Of a stretch of 64,000 nucleotides of DNA, positions 36,584 through 47,979 are shown piece after piece. Within the stretch, counting starts at the first letter, position 1. Each line of letters opens with the position of its first letter. Made by a program: the position numbers and the translations under genes. The stretch is from Acanthochlamys bracteata (taxonomy: Eukaryota; Streptophyta; Magnoliopsida; Pandanales; Velloziaceae). The notes under the pieces were generated by a model, which did no database searches, was not told the DNA's origin, and saw only the letters and a program-made list of their open reading frames with translations. The stretch spans positions 4,533,262-4,597,261 of the forward strand of contig CM034145.1 in NCBI GenBank assembly GCA_019914995.1, written 5' to 3'.

Positions 36584-39424
36584 TAGAAATATAGAAATAG
36601 GCGGGCCAAATGCGGCCGGTTCGACCTGATTACTATTATATTGACTGAGCAATGTTGACTTTGACCTGTTCAACATTGACCGTTAACTAGATAAAAGTCC
36701 AACGGTCTGCTGATGTTGGCATGCTACCAGCGGCAGCCAACGGTGTGTTACCATTGACTGACGTCAGTCAAGGGTAACACACCCGTTTGCTGCAGACTGT
36801 ATTTTGTTTTTTAAAATTCACATTTCACCTATAAATACATTTTATATTCATCTATTTTTCACACAACTTTTTCAATTTTTATTTTCATTCTACTCAAATT
36901 CATACAAAGTTATAAAAGTATTTTTTTGTTACTTTATTTTTTAAATTCGCATTTCTCATTCTCCAATTCTCAAAAAATTTTAGTTGTTATTTCAAATGGA
37001 TACAAATATTCGTGCTATTAATCTTAATATGGATGACTATGTCATGAACTATCAAAGATAAATACACGTATGAAAAAAGGAGATGAAGTTCATCAAATAC
37101 AAAAAAAAAGTTTTCATCAAAGATGCAACGAAAGTCCTCTAGTTTCGAGGTTTGGAAGTAGTTCCACTTCAGCATCGACATCGACAATAACAAAATGTTC
37201 AAAAGTCACAACGTCTGAAGTTCGAAATTATTTTACCGCTAAATATATAGTGCAAAATGATGGAACTGAATAAAAAATATCGAAATGTAAATTTTGCAAA
37301 AAACTTCTAACTGCTAACCTAGTGCAGGAACCCGATATTTAATAGCATATGGTAAAAAATATGCTTCCAAAAAAGAAATTGAAAAATAACCTTCACAAAC
37401 TCAATTTCAATTCAATACGAATGGTTCGGTAAGTACTTGATTTTATAATACTAATGTAGCTAAAGAATCTCTTACCCGTATGGTTTGTGCTATGAATTTA
37501 CCTATTAATTTTGGTGAGTCATCTTTTTATGAAGAGAGTTAAAAGAGCATATTTTCCACAATTTCAAACTATTAGTAGAACAACTAATAAAAGTGATATT
37601 ATTATTTATTACAATAAAATGCACACTATATTAAAATCTGAATTAAGTTCATTAAAATTTTTTATTAAATTAACATATGATATTTGGAGCGGTAGAGCTA
37701 AACAAAATTATTTAAGTATTGTTACACACTATTTAGATTTTCAATTGATTATCAAAAATGAATTATTGGCTTTAAAGTTATTGGTTTTTCACATGATGTT
37801 AAAAAGATTTCTAAGCGCATTATAAATATAGTCAAAGAATGGGCATAAGCAATCGCATTGTCTCCATCACACTAGATAATGTTTCAGCAAATACTAAAAC
37901 AATTCGATTTCTTGAAATGTAGTTAAACTCATACATAGGAGAAATTTGACTGCATCAACGTTGTGTTTGTAATATTATCAACTTATCATACAATCAGATT
38001 TGCAGCTGGTAAGTGAATAGATTAATGATATTCGTGTTGCTATTTTTTGGATTACTAATTCAAATCAACATTTATCTGAATTTAACAGATATTGCATAGT
38101 GTAATATCTAAAGTCCCGAAAATTCAACCTTGATATGCTAGTAAGATAAAATTCTACTTATTTAATGTTAATAAGTGATTTAGATTATAAAATAATGTTT
38201 ATGATTTTTTATAATACAAGAATGAGTAATAATATATTTACTGAAACTCATTGGATTATTGTTAAAAAATTTGTATAATTTTTAAAATATTTTTATAATA
38301 CTACTGTTTTATTATCTGGTGTTTAGTATACCACTTCTCTATTTTTTTTACATTCAATTCTTAACATAGCTACTATATTGCATTCACATATAACAGATCA
38401 ATTACTTGGACCTATAGTTACAATAATGACTAGCAAATTAAAAAAATATTGGTCGGATATTCCTCTTTTATATTATTTTGCCTTTATGTTAGATACTAAA
38501 TTTAAATTTATGTATTTTTCTAATATTCTTACATATATTGGTATGTATTTAGATAATTTTAATACTCAATTATAAATAACTAACGCTCGTAATAAGCTAT
38601 ACAAAATTTATGATCTTTATGAAATTAGGTTTGGTAATTTGTAGAATCAACAACAGCAAACGACAACGGCACAAACTCATCAAAGTAAAAAAAAAAATTG
38701 ATCAATTGGTTTTTGATCTTTATCAAGTCTAGCTCAAGTTCAACACAATCTTTAACTTCATGCAGCATATAATCTTCTTCAGACTTGAACAAATATTTTG
38801 AAGGAGATACTGTCATTGTAAAAGACGACGAAAACTCGAAAAATTTTAATATTTTGAACTGGTAAAAGACACATTTAATAAGATATGCAGTATTCTCTGA
38901 ATTAGCACGTGATATTTTGACTATTTCTGTCTCAACGGTGTCTTCGAAATCGACATTTAGTACAGCCAGAACGATAATTGAAGAACAAAAAACACAGCTA
39001 ATTAGTGAGATAGTTGAAGTGCTAACTTATATGAAGGATTGAGAACTTGCAGTCAAAACAATGCAGCATACGACTCAAAATGAAAACTTGACTAACAATT
39101 TTCAAAATTATTTTTAAATTAAATATTCCAAATACAAGTTAAAATGTTAATTATATACATATTACAAATTTGTAATAAATTTTTTATATTTAATAAATAA
39201 TTTTTAAAGTTATTTTTTTATTTTTTATATTAAGTAATAATTTTTAAAGTTACTTTAATTTTTTATATTTAAATAATATATTAAACTTATTTAAAATTTT
39301 TTATTTTAAAAATAAATAAATAATAAGCCGACGGGTCGAGTTTAAAAATCTGTACCCGGGCCGGGCTGACCCGGCCCAGATAAAAAGACCGAGCCGAGTC
39401 GGCCCGCTTGTTTTTGCACTTATA
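36584..39424 (+). mobile_element. hAT transposon (2841 bp) inserted in the TRIM array
   Basis: The 24-bp ends TAGAAATATAGAAATAGGCG+GGCC (left) and, on the minus strand, TATAAGTGCAAAAACAAGCG+GGCC (right) align without gaps, with 17 of 24 identical and six of the seven differences transitions. The 8-bp flanks tccttatc (36576-36583) and tccttatt (39425-39432) match at 7 of 8. GC-rich subterminal segments (GGGCCAAATGCGGCCGGTTCG; CCGGGCCGGGCTGACCCGG) contrast with the AT-rich interior. The body carries a dead hAT transposase, listed separately. Confidence 0.87.
36996..39116 (+). pseudogene. hAT-family transposase (BED finger, RNase-H-like, hAT dimerisation), decayed
   Basis: Domains are in the normal order but broken by many stops and shifts. 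A BED-type zinc finger is at about 37210-37400 (KISKCKFCKKLLTANL). The catalytic region follows: MVCAMNLPINFGESSF, LTYDIWSGRAKQNYLSIVTH, IVSITLDNVSANTKTI, FWITNSNQHLSEFNRYC, then HWIIVKKFV and KLKKYWSDIPLLYYFAFMLD. The C-terminal dimerisation domain at about 38890-39060 reads ELARDILTISVSTVSS, then STFSTARTIIEEQKTQL. No continuous ORF exceeds about 100 codons, so it cannot encode an active enzyme. Confidence 0.85.
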
Positions 39425-39830
39425 TCCTTATTCGAGCATTTTATTGCGCAATAAGTATGTCAATCGCTCAGAATCCATGCAATCTAGTCCCGAGCACTAT
39501 TACCGCACACCAAAAGTCAGCCATCAAGGCCCAATTTGCTCAGAATCTTTACTCACACTTTTCGGAAAGTCCATATGAGTCACACTGCTCTTAACCTGCT
39601 CATAGCACTTTTAGATAGTTATAACATGCGCCGGTCGTCTAGCCTGTGCGCGTTTCTGCAAAACTATGAGCTAGCCATCGGAAACCAGTTTGCTCCGAAT
39701 TCTAACTCACACCTTGAGAAAGCTCACATGAATTACACTAATCTTAATCTACTCACTCACTATCAACGAGAGCTACTACATACATCGAATTCCTAGCTAA
39801 ACTATCGACTCTGATACCACTATTAGAAAT
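39425..39830 (-). mobile_element. TRIM unit B internal domain with intact primer-binding site
   Basis: About 400 bp homologous to the internal domain of unit A. Shared phrases include TATTGCGCA, GAGTCACACTGCTCTTAACC, TAACATGCGCCGGTCGTCT and CTCACTCACTATCA. It ends with TGGTATCAGAG on the minus strand (39819-39809), a perfect Met-tRNA-type primer-binding site. A third LTR should follow at about 39820 but is not clearly recognisable. Confidence 0.7.
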
Positions 39831-42800
39831 ATATAACACCGATTGTTGAACTTCTATGTTAGACTAAATCTAAATTAGTAGCATGTAGAACTTAGTAGAC
39901 ACAAATAAAAGGCGGACTAGTTTGATAAGATATGACTAGATTAGTAATGTAGAGATTTAGGATAGTGCATAAGTAAAAACTAGCTAGATAATTTAAAAAT
40001 GGGCCAGCTAGATAAGTAAAAACGAGCAACGTACTTTCGGATTGAGCCAATAGATCTTCACTTGATGGACTTAATAGCAATGCTTTTTAATAATCCAAAT
40101 TGACTAAATGCATGGATATATGCTTATAAATAAAAATACCAACCCTTAAATAGTTGGCCAATCTTTTTAATCGGGAACCTGATAGCTACAAAATATGGAG
40201 GCTACTCACTAGTTTTAAATACAATACAGGTCAGCATCATTGAAGATGCAAATTAAGAACCTAGACTTGTGTACTCAAATTTGCAAATATACATACTTCA
40301 CCATAGATTGTGCTTTACCTCATTCGGTAAGGCATCCAAAATGTTTATTAACTTATAATATATTATCCAAGAGGAGGAAAACAAAGATAGATTTATCCAT
40401 CTAAAACAGCTACAAGGTGAAAACAACTTACTGATACTAATTTTAAAAATTCGATCAGACGAGATATTGTACTGCAGTATGGCAACATCAAAAGCTATCC
40501 TAGCAAAGACACTACTCAAACGGTTTACAACACACCTTACGGTCTTCAACTTACAAGCCAGCTTGCTAAGATTCCCAGATTGCCACTGAATTTCTCATTG
40601 CAATTACAAGGTCCGCACTAATACAAAAAATTAGTAATGGGAGATGTATTTGGCAATGACTATATTCTTGATACTAGGAACTGTATCCTTGACATCAGTT
40701 CCAGATGAAAGTGTGTGGTTTACACAACCTGCAAGCAAAAAGACAATACAACAGTCATATTAGAGCAGCCTTCTTGTGCTTGTTTGTCCAAGCTAGATCC
40801 CCTGCACCCAGGAGTCTACCCAAACATGGACAGCTTACCTTAATCACTTTGATGCGTCGCTAGCTTATCACGTTATCTAAAAGGTGGAGTGCTTTGTAAT
40901 GGTTTAGAACTAAAATATGCATCGAGCATCCTTTGCTACTCATAACAATTACATTAATTCTACACAATGCACCACCATATAATTGATGATTTAATAATCA
41001 GAAAAAGCTAGTATAGCTTCTGCATCAGGTGGATGCCAAATACTTCAAAAAGTAGGTTATAGTATATCAAAATTATACTGCGTTATCTCATTTCTAATAT
41101 GATAGTATTCTAAGAGAATAGAAAAGTTTCCTGAAGTGCTAAATTGGCCTAAATTTATATATTGTACTAGGTTTTTCTTCAAAGTCTTTACTCTTTCATT
41201 TCATATTTATATAGGTCTTCTTCATTTTGTTTTGATTTAACATCCAAATCTAGAAATAAGCAATACACACAATCCATACGCAGCCTATGTCTATACCTTT
41301 ACTGGTGCAAATCTTCCCAAACAGGGTCCTTGTTTATAGGTCGATAGCCTAGATTGTGCAATTACATGCAATGTTTGTAATATGTAAAGCATGAAATATC
41401 ATAACTAATTTAAACATATAGTTTACTTAAAATCCTAGGACCAAATTAGAATACTTGTACCTACTTCTTAGTTTAAAATTTATCCTTAGGAAAAGATGTT
41501 TTCATCTTATCAATGGCTACTTGATTAGCTACAGGCTTGGCGTAGCCTATGGAGTATTAGGCAGATGAACACTGCATAATGTATGAGAATCCTCCTTTGA
41601 TCCTTTATAATCCATCATCCATTTCACAGCACCACAGCCCAACTCCACCAAATGATTTTGACTCCCAGTGAGATGCATGATGTGCCCTAATGTTATGTGC
41701 ATGGTCACAAATACAGTAAAATTATTCTAGTTTTTCACAAGTTCCAGAGTTTGGGAGGAAGTTGAAAAAAGGTTCCAAGAATCATGGGGTTGGATTGGAT
41801 CAATCAAATGCAATGGACATGATGTTTTATACAAGGTAAGAAGAAAATTGGTAGAAACCTACCAAAATTGAAAGGCAAAACATTGAATGCCAGCTATCAA
41901 GAAAGCGGTTTAGCCCTTCATCAATCATCATTGCAAATTCTGTTAGCTCCTGACTTTAGGGAGTTTTTTTCAAAAGGTCCACTCAGAGATTTATCTTGCA
42001 TCTCTTTCAGAATGCTTTCACTGGCTTCGGAGTCCTAAAAAAAATCAGAACAGATAAAACTTCCTTCATTTAATGCTTTTACATCTACAAAACTTGCCTA
42101 AAAGGTAGGCTTGCATTTGGTTCCTTTTGTCATTCCTATACATTAACAACATTTTGGATCCTAGCTTTGCGTGAGCTCAAAAATGTAATCTGGTTCATCC
42201 TATATGAATAATGTCCAATCGGTAAGGCATGGCTAGTGGGTCAGTAGGAGCTCATGCAAATGCAATAAAGATTAGCATCTACTTATACAGGTACGGATTA
42301 ATTATGTTCCCATTAATATTGTGAAATATTACAACCACTCTCAGCTTGGGAAACAACAGGGAGTCAACAATAATTTCATAGTGACGTGCATCAGCTCACT
42401 AATCTCAGATTAGAGTTAATTACAACTCAGTTGCATTAGTTCCCATAGTATTCATAAAATCTCCAATTTTATTTATTAAAATGCTCAAATAAGTAGCAGC
42501 AAAATGCTACATGATGAAAAATGGAGAACGCAATGCTGTATTTTGGGTACACTGGCTTGATGATACGAATTTTATACACCATCACATGTATTAACATGCC
42601 AATAGTGTTATCTTACCTTTGAAGATTTTACACATTACATTTTCTCCATCTTAGTACTTTATCTACATAATGACACATAAAAGTGAAATCTTTGACATGA
42701 ACATATTAGTTTAATTGCTTTTAACGTCTGCAACTAAAGATTCGTCTTTGTACTAAAACAATATCATCTGTATGGATGTTTTTACAATAAAGTAACAATC

Positions 42801-43127
42801 TTTAATGAAACTAAAATTAACCACTTGTACAAGAAGGTCATCACATGTCTCTATTCCTGCTATACCTGTATGATTGGAACTCCTACATTAAATCATTGAT
42901 CATTAAGTCGCAATTCCTTCAAACAAACAGATTAAGTAGACCCGTTGTTAAGAAGAAACATCAAGCTTAAAAAATGATTTCACACATACAATTTGAAGAA
43001 AAGACAGAAACAACATAAAGAAGAAACTAAAGAGAACATTACACTGGATATAACAAATTCTTAATTGCGATACCTCATTACATGATTCCTCCCAAAATCT
43101 GCCAAAGTTCGACTTGTTTATCTGCTT
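39831..43127. other. Gene-poor DNA, arogenate dehydrogenase 3' flank
   Basis: No supportable coding region. The composition is less AT-extreme than other spacers, and the part nearest 43127 presumably includes the 3' UTR of the arogenate dehydrogenase. Short ORFs (for example 40298-40549) have no recognised domain. Confidence 0.4.
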
Positions 43128-44114
43128 CTATAAAATCTGCCCATTTTCCTCATCAAACAATTGCCTGCGAAGTATATCATGCATGTTACCAAACAGATCC
43201 TTCCTGAGGGAGTCAAAAGCCGAGTCAAGCTGATCAAACAACTCCGTAGCATTCTTATTGTATATGAACAGTCCATTGTACAGATCAAAACTATCTTTAC
43301 ACGTATTCTCGACAAGCTGAAGCAGCTGCTCATACCCTTTCGTATTAATCGAAGTCGACTTCAGATTGAGGTTTGCTAATGTTCTACCTACAGTGTGCGT
43401 CAAAAACTGGATTTGCACTGATATCCTATCATGCTCAGCACAAGGCATCTCAACCATTCGGCAACCTTCTCTTTCAAAAATATCCAAAAACTTATTACAC
43501 CGTTCCTCGCGTTCCTCACAATTACCAATTCTCACTCGATCAAAAACAAATGGTAACCCTTGCCAACCATCTCGTGCAGACTCCGGGCCAAACATAGGGT
43601 GAGTGCAGAGGATATCAAAATCAGACGGTAAATTCGAAAGAAAAAGATTCCTCGGAAATTCTTTAACCGATAACACGTCCGCAAACAATGTCGATCTTCG
43701 GAGTCGATTCAACGGTAGAGATTTAAGCACAGATTGCGCCGATAAGATCGAAGTCGAAAGGAGAACAACATCAGGGTGTTGTTCACACAGATCATGCGGA
43801 TCTGAATAGAACGAAGCACCGATGGAAGAAGCGATAACGGAGTGATCTGATCTGGAGTGAGCGAGGATTTCGTGCCCTTGTTTGGAAAACGTTTTAGCTA
43901 AGAACTGACCGAAATTGCCGAAGCCGACAATAGCGATCTTGAGACGATTTGAACGGTCGTGATTTGCTGCCAGACGAGATTCGTGATCGAACGGTTGAGC
44001 TGCGTCGAGAGCGCGGATTGTGAGGCGAGATGCCGGCTGCCGCCGGTGATGGTTTAAGCTTTCAGGCGAAGTATAGAAGCATGGGATCGAAGGCAATACG
44101 CGAGAGAGTAACAT
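43128..44114 (-). CDS. TYRAAT2: Arogenate dehydrogenase, plastid (TyrA family)
   Basis: An intact single exon of 328 residues. The first 55 residues are Ser/Arg/His-rich with few acids, fitting a plastid transit peptide. The Rossmann nucleotide-binding motif IAIVGFGNFGQFLAKT (GFGNFG at 64-69) is followed by HSRSD, the basic/polar region expected for NADP. CTHPMFGPES (170-179) and the C-terminal helical dimer domain (SINTKGYEQLLQLVENTCKD) follow. It oxidises arogenate to tyrosine in the chloroplast. The segment after EHDR reads ISVQIQFLTHTVGR, whereas I remember YAAGSQFITHT in most plant homologues, so the substrate-site loop is diverged. A GA/CT microsatellite sits 40-60 bp upstream in the leader. 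The intronless structure agrees with plant TyrAAT2. Confidence 0.92.
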   Translation of the reverse strand: MLLSRVLPSIPCFYTSPESLNHHRRQPASRLTIRALDAAQPFDHESRLAANHDRSNRLKIAIVGFGNFGQFLAKTFSKQGHEILAHSRSDHSVIASSIGASFYSDPHDLCEQHPDVVLLSTSILSAQSVLKSLPLNRLRRSTLFADVLSVKEFPRNLFLSNLPSDFDILCTHPMFGPESARDGWQGLPFVFDRVRIGNCEEREERCNKFLDIFEREGCRMVEMPCAEHDRISVQIQFLTHTVGRTLANLNLKSTSINTKGYEQLLQLVENTCKDSFDLYNGLFIYNKNATELFDQLDSAFDSLRKDLFGNMHDILRRQLFDEENGQIL

Positions 44115-44151
44115 TGTTTTTGACTGTTACTGTTGTTGAGACCTCTGGAAT

Positions 44152-44175
44152 GGAGAGAGAGAGAGAGAGAGAGAG
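44152..44175. repeat. GA/CT microsatellite upstream of arogenate dehydrogenase
   Basis: A run of GA dinucleotides, read as CT in the leader or core promoter of the minus-strand gene. Confidence 0.85.
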
Positions 44176-44215
44176 CTGCAGAGGGGATAGGCAGGGTTTA
44201 GCGCGGTGAAATAAA

Positions 44216-45069
44216 ACCTGGTTGTGTTTGGTAGTGATTCGTGAAATAAGTTTTTTAAAATATAAATTACTTTTATTTTATTTAGGTAGATAAAAATTTT
44301 ATTATTTTAATATTAAGTAAAAAATTTATTATATAAAATTTTTATATTTTATAAAATTTTAAATATGAAATAAAAATTAATAATAAATTATACGGTAGTG
44401 AATTCTTAACAAAACAATAAACTTTGGGCATGGAGCCATATCTAGCAAAAAGAAAAAAACCATTTTTCAAAAAGATTATGTATAACTAAAATTTTTTATT
44501 ATTTTATTTTAATAATTTATTTTTATGAAATGAAATCATAAAATTTTGTTTGCGCAAATAAGAATGTGTTCACTAACACTGTGGATTTTAATTTTTTTCG
44601 AACTTATTTTTAATATAAAATAAATAAAAATTTTAAAATAATTTTTTTTTCAATTTTTTTAAATTAATTTTAAAACTAATTATTAATATAAAATATATTT
44701 TTATATTAAATTTTTAAAGAATTTTAATTTAGTTTAAAATTTATTTTTCAAAACTCTCAAAATTTAAGTTCACCTGCTAAATAAACATGCTTTAAATGTA
44801 TCGTAATTCCAAAAAATTGAAATTAACGCCTCTAAAAGGCCCATGATAACTAATTGGGCCCTATAAGGCCTATAACTCAGATTAGGAAAAACAGAAGTAA
44901 CTGCAAACTACGTATATGTGCGAGTAAATTGTTATAACAATTGCTCAAACAATTCAAGACACTCTATCTTTAGTTAATTGAAAGATCTTTGGTCCTTAAG
45001 CAAGGTACAAGCTGTGAAGTAGTTAAGTTAACAAACAAACTTAAAAAACTTTGAAGCTCTCTCTTCTAG
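44216..45069. other. AT-rich repeat DNA and PPO promoter region
   Basis: Between divergent arogenate dehydrogenase and PPO. About 44230-44760 is A/T-repeat DNA of the type found throughout the window. About 44800-45069 is more complex and should contain the PPO upstream control region. Confidence 0.4.
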
Positions 45070-45078
45070 TATATATAA
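45070..45078 (+). promoter_or_regulatory. TATA box of the polyphenol oxidase gene
   Basis: TATATATAA ends 10 bp before the ATG at 45089 and 49 bp before the ATG at 45128. Transcription normally begins 25-35 bp downstream of the TATA box, so the first ATG would lie outside the mRNA. This favours 45128 as the start. Confidence 0.6.
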
Positions 45079-45127
45079 GCATCAAACCATGGAACTGGCA
45101 AATAATTGCAGAGAGCCTTCGCCAACA

Positions 45128-46675
45128 ATGGCAGTCAAATTCAACCCTTGTGCGCTTCTCCTTCTCTTCACTTTCAATTTCAATCTTCTTGCCAAGAGCA
45201 GCTATGCTAAACCACTGCTCGGCCCAGACGTATCTAAATGCCAAAAGAATCCCCAATGTTGTATCCGTTTGTCGAAAAAAATCGTCGATTTCAAGCTTCC
45301 GCAGACGAAGAAACCTCTTCGTGTCCGAAAACCTGCGCATTTGGTGGACGAAGAGTACAGGAAGAAGTACGCTAACGCGACCAGACTTATGAAGCAACTT
45401 CCCGATTCGCATCCATGGAGTTTCAAGAGTCAGGTCGCCGTGCACTGCGGTTACGGTAACGGAGAATTCTATCAGAGAGGCCATCCTGGGGTGAGATACT
45501 ATGTGCATGGATCGTGGTTGTTCTTTCCGTTCCATCGGGCGTACCTGTACTTCTACGAGCGTATACTAGGGAAGCTCATTGGAGATGAGACATTTGCGTT
45601 GCCGTTTTGGAATTGGGACGTGCCAGAGGGCATGACTACTCCACCAATTTACCAAGACCCTAACTCTCCGTTGTACGATTCGACTCGAGAAAGGTCACCC
45701 TCTGACATTGTTAATTTCCTGTTTCTCGAGCCGGAATCCGATGCAAAATCGAACCTCGAAGAACTGCACCGACAAATGGTCACCGTTGCGGGTGAACATG
45801 AAACTTTGTTCTTGGGTGGAGCTTACCGGGACGGCGAAGAACTAATGGAAAATCGCGCTGGCAGCCTTGAAGGTGGGGTGCATGGCGCGGTGCACGTCTG
45901 GGTTGGAAGAAACATGCGAGAATTGGCAAGTGCAGCAGGAGATCCCTTGTTCTTCGCTCACCATGCAAATGTAGACAGGTTATGGAAGATCTGGGAGGAT
46001 CTTCCCAGAAGAAATAGGAAAGGTTTGTCTGATACAGACTGGTTGGATACATCTTTCTTGTTCTGGGACGAGAACTTACAGCTAGTAAGGATCAAAGTAC
46101 GCGATGTTTTGGACATCGAACGTTTAGGATTCACCTACCAGGACGCGCCTTTGCCTTGGATGGACCAAAACTCTACCAAGATACAAGACTTCGGCGTGCC
46201 CTCATCCATGGAGGCACAAAAATCAGCATTTAACCTGAACTCATTCCCATTGAACTTGGGCCACTCCCAAATGAGAATTCCGATCAAGAGGCCAAACTTG
46301 TTTCGGTTATTCGATAATAAGAACAAAGAGCAGGACGAAGAGGCGATCGTTATAAATGGAATCCGTTACAACAACACAGAACAAGTGTCGTTCGACGTAT
46401 ACGTCTCAGTCATACCAAAAAGTCCACGTAATACGTTGGGTACTACGGCACTGTCTGCGGTTCCGGCAGCATTGGCAGGGAGATTCATCAACATTCCGCT
46501 CGGACAAGCGCCTCGTGAGATGGCCGGCCGACTTGTTATCCCTTTGAATCAAGTGCTGGCTAGTATTGGAGCAGAACAAAAGGGCACGGTCACAGTCATC
46601 ATTGTGCCCAAAGAAAAGAGTTCTTCTAACGTAGAGATACAGAGCGTGGAGATCAAGTACATGTCTGAAGTCTGA
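45128..46675 (+). CDS. PPO: Polyphenol oxidase (catechol oxidase/tyrosinase family) with secretory-type leader
   Basis: An intronless gene of 515 aa from ATG 45128. It has a TATA box at a workable distance and AACAATGGC context; the in-frame ATG at 45089 would add 13 residues. A hydrophobic leader (about 9-22, ALLLLFTFNFNLL) ends near SSYA and looks like an ER signal peptide. The two-part plastid/thylakoid peptide of most PPOs is absent. Copper A: H106, H127, H136 (VHC; VHGSWLFFPFHR). Copper B: H252, H256 and H278/279 (VHGAVHVW; FFAHHANVDRLW). The DWL domain (DWLDTSFLFWDEN) and the KFDV-type C-terminal domain (FDVYVSV) follow. The residue that forms the Cys-His thioether, expected as the second Cys in HCxYC, is Gly110 here (HCGYG). 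It oxidises phenols to quinones; a vacuolar or apoplastic location is inferred. Confidence 0.93.
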   Translation: MAVKFNPCALLLLFTFNFNLLAKSSYAKPLLGPDVSKCQKNPQCCIRLSKKIVDFKLPQTKKPLRVRKPAHLVDEEYRKKYANATRLMKQLPDSHPWSFKSQVAVHCGYGNGEFYQRGHPGVRYYVHGSWLFFPFHRAYLYFYERILGKLIGDETFALPFWNWDVPEGMTTPPIYQDPNSPLYDSTRERSPSDIVNFLFLEPESDAKSNLEELHRQMVTVAGEHETLFLGGAYRDGEELMENRAGSLEGGVHGAVHVWVGRNMRELASAAGDPLFFAHHANVDRLWKIWEDLPRRNRKGLSDTDWLDTSFLFWDENLQLVRIKVRDVLDIERLGFTYQDAPLPWMDQNSTKIQDFGVPSSMEAQKSAFNLNSFPLNLGHSQMRIPIKRPNLFRLFDNKNKEQDEEAIVINGIRYNNTEQVSFDVYVSVIPKSPRNTLGTTALSAVPAALAGRFINIPLGQAPREMAGRLVIPLNQVLASIGAEQKGTVTVIIVPKEKSSSNVEIQSVEIKYMSEV

Positions 46676-47979
46676 AGCGAAGGACTGAATGAAATAAAAC
46701 AATCTCTACTCTAATTCTTCATACTTACTATGTAATTTTCCCTGTATTTATAATTTTATGTTGACATTTTAATTCCATGGAATGATACAAACATATCACG
46801 TAGTAATATGTTTCCCCAAGATACTTATCCAGAGGTTTTCATACATGTCACGACATTTCCTTCGGAGAAACCACAAAGACAAGACTATAGTTACACTAGA
46901 AATAAGAACGGCGTCGTAAGATTTGCGAGCAGTTCTTCCTTTACCAGGCAATAAACTTATGAGTCCTCCGATCTTCGAGATCTCCGTTCAGAATCGTCAA
47001 GCACGGCAACCCCTTCCGAGAAAGCTTCTGAAGATCACCACTGTAATAGATTCCGTTGAACACTTCACACTTGGCATCAATCCTCAAGGAAAAGAAAGAA
47101 ATGGTACTTCAAGAGAGCAATGTTTCAGTCCACTGCAAAACACAACAACCGAAACTTCAAGAACTGGGTAGCAAGAGAGCACCCTGCAAGATCACTAGCT
47201 CCACGCCCAAAATGAAATGAAACTTTTTGATCAACAGAAACCCGACAAACTTTGAAGGAACCGAAGGAAACGTGCCAGACGCTATAGAAAGCACAGTAAC
47301 TGCCAGCAGGATAAGATCAACCTCAGTAACCGCAGCAATCCGAGTAGTTCTCTGAAATCATTGCTGGCAAAGAAGATGCAGAGATAGAACCCAAAACACT
47401 GCAGTGGCTCACAAAACCCATCCAAGGGTTGGCAATGCAGACGCGGTCGAGAGTGCTCTTTGAAACTAAAATTTTTTGAAATAAAAAATATTTTATTTTT
47501 TTTGAAAAATAAGGTTTTTTATATTAAAAAAATAATAATAATATGTAATAAAAAATAAAGTTTTTTTTATATTTTAAAATTTTAAAATTTTTTTTAAATA
47601 TTTATAAAAGACATATTAAAAATTAAATTAAAAAATTATTTTTATTCAATACCAAACTAGGTCAAACTAACTAGTGCAGTCAACCTTCCTATCTCATAAG
47701 ATTTTCTAAATTTGACCTCCAGCACCTGCGACATTGGGTGATATATCATCGTTGCACACAACAACAAAATAATAAAAAATAAAAAAAAAGAAAAAAACTG
47801 TGGGTAGATAACACCTAGATAAACACATTAGTCACTAAAATGTAACTTCACTGCCAAGGCTACTTATATTACTACCAAGCAGCATTGTAGGAAGAATGCC
47901 TAAGAAATTGTTATTGTGTATAACACCTAGAGAGAGTGAAAAGCAAACAAAAAAGCAGCTACGGCGCTTTGCAGAACAG
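46676..47979. other. PPO 3' flank and intergenic DNA
   Basis: Holds the PPO 3' UTR (46676 to about 46790) and then single-copy-looking sequence. An AT-rich repeat at about 47465-47660 is of the type listed at 58960-60860. No other gene is supported. Confidence 0.4.

Noticed and set aside
35755-39830. The whole region as one LTR retrotransposon with unit A and unit B as its LTRs
   Set aside because: The repeated 400-bp units include a primer-binding site next to a shorter inner repeat, so they are TRIM internal domains. The intervening coding DNA is hAT transposase with its own TIRs and target duplication.
45041-45535. 164-aa antisense ORF under the PPO gene
   Set aside because: It is the reverse-frame shadow of a strongly conserved PPO coding exon and has no homology of its own.
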